From positions 1 to 64,000 of the forward strand of contig NZ_JACHEZ010000002.1 in NCBI RefSeq assembly GCF_014201675.1: a stretch of DNA of 64,000 nt, written 5' to 3'. Below are positions 62,923 through 64,000 of the stretch, piece after piece (within the stretch, counting starts at the first letter, position 1; each line of letters begins with the position of its first letter). The position numbers and the translations under genes are program-made. This DNA comes from Oceanithermus desulfurans (lineage in GTDB: Bacteria > Deinococcota > Deinococci > Deinococcales > Marinithermaceae). The notes beneath the pieces are model-generated. The model saw nothing but the letters and a program-made list of their open reading frames with translations, did no database searches and had not been told where the DNA came from.

Positions 62923-63906
62923 CTACTTGAGCGCCTTGATGGCGTTGATCAGATCCCAGCCCACCTTGGGCCCATACTCGTCGTAGACGGGCTTCATGGC
63001 CGCTTCCATGGCCGCGCGGTCCTCGTCCGAGAGCTTGACGACCTCCATAAGCTCGCTCAGCTTGGCCAGTGCATCGGCGTTGAGCTTGACGGCCTCTTCG
63101 AAGGCCACGTCGTTGGCGTGGGCGATGCCGTCCATGAAGATCTTCTTCTGCTCGGGGTCAAGGCTGTTGAGGAAGATCTTGTTGGTGATCACCACGTAGT
63201 CGAGGCGGCCGTGGCCCGTAAGCGAGAGGTACTTCTGCACCTCGTAGTAACGCTGGGTGTAGATGTTCGACAGGGTGTTCTCCTGGCCGTCCACCACGCC
63301 CTGCTGCAACGCCTGGTAAACCTCGGAGAAGGCCAGCGGCACGGCGGTGGCACCCAGCGCCTTCATCTGCGCCTCGAGCACGCCCGAGGTCTGGGTGCGG
63401 AACTTCAGCCCCTTGAAGTCCGCGGGACGGCGCAGCGGCTTGTTGGCGGTGAAGTGCTTGAAGCCGTTGGGCCAGAAGCCCAGGCCCACCAACCCGGCCT
63501 TTTCAAGGCTGGTCAGCAGCTTCTGCGCCGCATCCGACTGGGTGAACTTCTTGAAGTGGTCGTTGTCGCGGAACAGGTAGGGCATGTCCACGAACTGGAA
63601 GGCCGGGTTGTAGCCCTTCAGCTTGGTGGCCGAGGGAACGAGCAGCTGGATGTTGTTGAAAATAAGCGCGTTCAGGCCTTCTGCGTTATCTTTATACAGC
63701 TGGCTCGAGGGGTAGAGCTCGACCTTCATGGCCCCGCCCGATGCCTTCTCCACGTACTCTTTGAAGGCCTGGGCCGCCTTGCCCTTGGGCGTGTTCAACG
63801 TGGTGACGAAGGAGAACTTGATGGTGACGGGCTTGACCGCCAGCGCCATGGGCGCCAGCGCGGCCAGGGCGAGGGCTCCTACCAGGATGCTAATTCGCTT
63901 GAACAT
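62923..63906 (-). CDS. dctP: TRAP transporter solute-binding protein, DctP family
   Basis: A 327-residue periplasmic protein with signal peptide MFKRISILVGALALAALAPMALA. FSFVTTLNTPKGKAAQAFKEYVE, then FRTQTSGVLEAQMKALGATAVPLAFSEVYQALQQGVVDGQENTLSNIY are conserved. The arginine in KFRTQ normally binds a carboxylate, so the solute is probably an organic acid. GGAGGTG precedes the ATG. A palindrome upstream (63932-63948) suggests repressor control. Confidence 0.95.
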   Translation of the reverse strand: MFKRISILVGALALAALAPMALAVKPVTIKFSFVTTLNTPKGKAAQAFKEYVEKASGGAMKVELYPSSQLYKDNAEGLNALIFNNIQLLVPSATKLKGYNPAFQFVDMPYLFRDNDHFKKFTQSDAAQKLLTSLEKAGLVGLGFWPNGFKHFTANKPLRRPADFKGLKFRTQTSGVLEAQMKALGATAVPLAFSEVYQALQQGVVDGQENTLSNIYTQRYYEVQKYLSLTGHGRLDYVVITNKIFLNSLDPEQKKIFMDGIAHANDVAFEEAVKLNADALAKLSELMEVVKLSDEDRAAMEAAMKPVYDEYGPKVGWDLINAIKALK

Positions 63907-63931
63907 GTGCTTCACCTCCGCTGCAAAAGTT

Positions 63932-63948
63932 ATACCTACACGAGGTAT
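63932..63948. promoter_or_regulatory. Palindromic operator upstream of the TRAP operon
   Basis: ATACCT-ACACG-AGGTAT is a 6-bp perfect inverted repeat with a 5-bp centre, 25 bp before the dctP start and overlapping TATAAC-like promoter bases. The form is typical of GntR- or IclR-type regulator sites. The regulator gene may lie beyond the right edge of the window. Confidence 0.55.
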
Positions 63949-64000
63949 TCTACGTATATTCCGCATCCGAGCTCAAGGGCATTTGGCCCACGTTTTTCCG

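Overview
High-GC (about 70 %) bacterial chromosome from the Deinococcus-Thermus group, most likely a marine member of the Thermaceae (Oceanithermus/Marinithermus-like). Grounds: a Thermus-type prolyl-tRNA synthetase with a C-terminal zinc domain and terminal Tyr, a GH57 branching enzyme closely resembling the Thermus enzyme, a DUF1931 histone-fold protein like that of T. thermophilus, archaeal-type phosphoglycerate mutase, DUF505, and more than 20 genes whose -10 box (TANNNT) lies 5-9 nt before the start codon, the leaderless layout typical of this phylum. The genus is inferred, not proven. I see no rRNA, tRNA, CRISPR array or insertion sequence.

Layout. 0.4-8.5 kb: a SARP/BTAD-type regulator diverging from three exported-protein genes, two of them HExxH lipoproteins. 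8.6-13.7 kb: zinc-ribbon coiled-coil protein, endonuclease III, ASCH protein, ABC-ATPase/acetyltransferase fusion, ProS. 14.3-19.1 kb: phosphatase-fold protein, MFS carrier, a decayed nucleotidyltransferase-like gene, and three related small membrane proteins around a lipoprotein. 19.1-26.6 kb: two compact minus-strand operons, one joining DUF505, a wHTH-like protein, an orphan Csm5/RAMP-like protein, a rhomboid protease and an SDH_sah protease; the other joining GNAT, thioredoxin-fold, PsiE and a membrane protein with a dead metzincin motif. 26.7-35.3 kb: RapZ-YvcK, glycan enzymes (glucodextranase-C-like, GH57, phosphodiester glycosidase), Dcd, phosphoesterase, PPIase, HAD phosphatase. 35.3-40.5 kb: DUF72, a CsoR/CstR repressor, a stress operon (ferritin-like, baeRF-like, Hsp20, DUF1931 histone) and ApgM.

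40.8-48.2 kb is the most unusual region: a VanW protein, a 972-residue usher-like or barrel-like exported protein, a PapD-like chaperone, an abundant-looking secreted subunit and two more small exported proteins. Four promoters here share one palindromic box (CCCCCRTTTGGGGG type) placed 23-24 bp upstream of the -10, and two divergent leaders carry homologous pseudoknot RNAs with compensatory base changes. I read this as a co-regulated, possibly riboswitch-controlled surface-structure system not described before.

48.7-64 kb: Era, MoaA, S51-like peptidase, a K+ channel with a small membrane partner, aminotransferase, MoaB, threonine aldolase, lipoprotein, amidase, histidine phosphatase, TauE/SafE, zincin, ArsA-like ATPase, cupin, and a complete TRAP transporter (DctM, DctQ, DctP) at the right edge. 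Four gene-poor gaps (start of window, 13.7, 40.5 and 48.2 kb) hold related short repeats.
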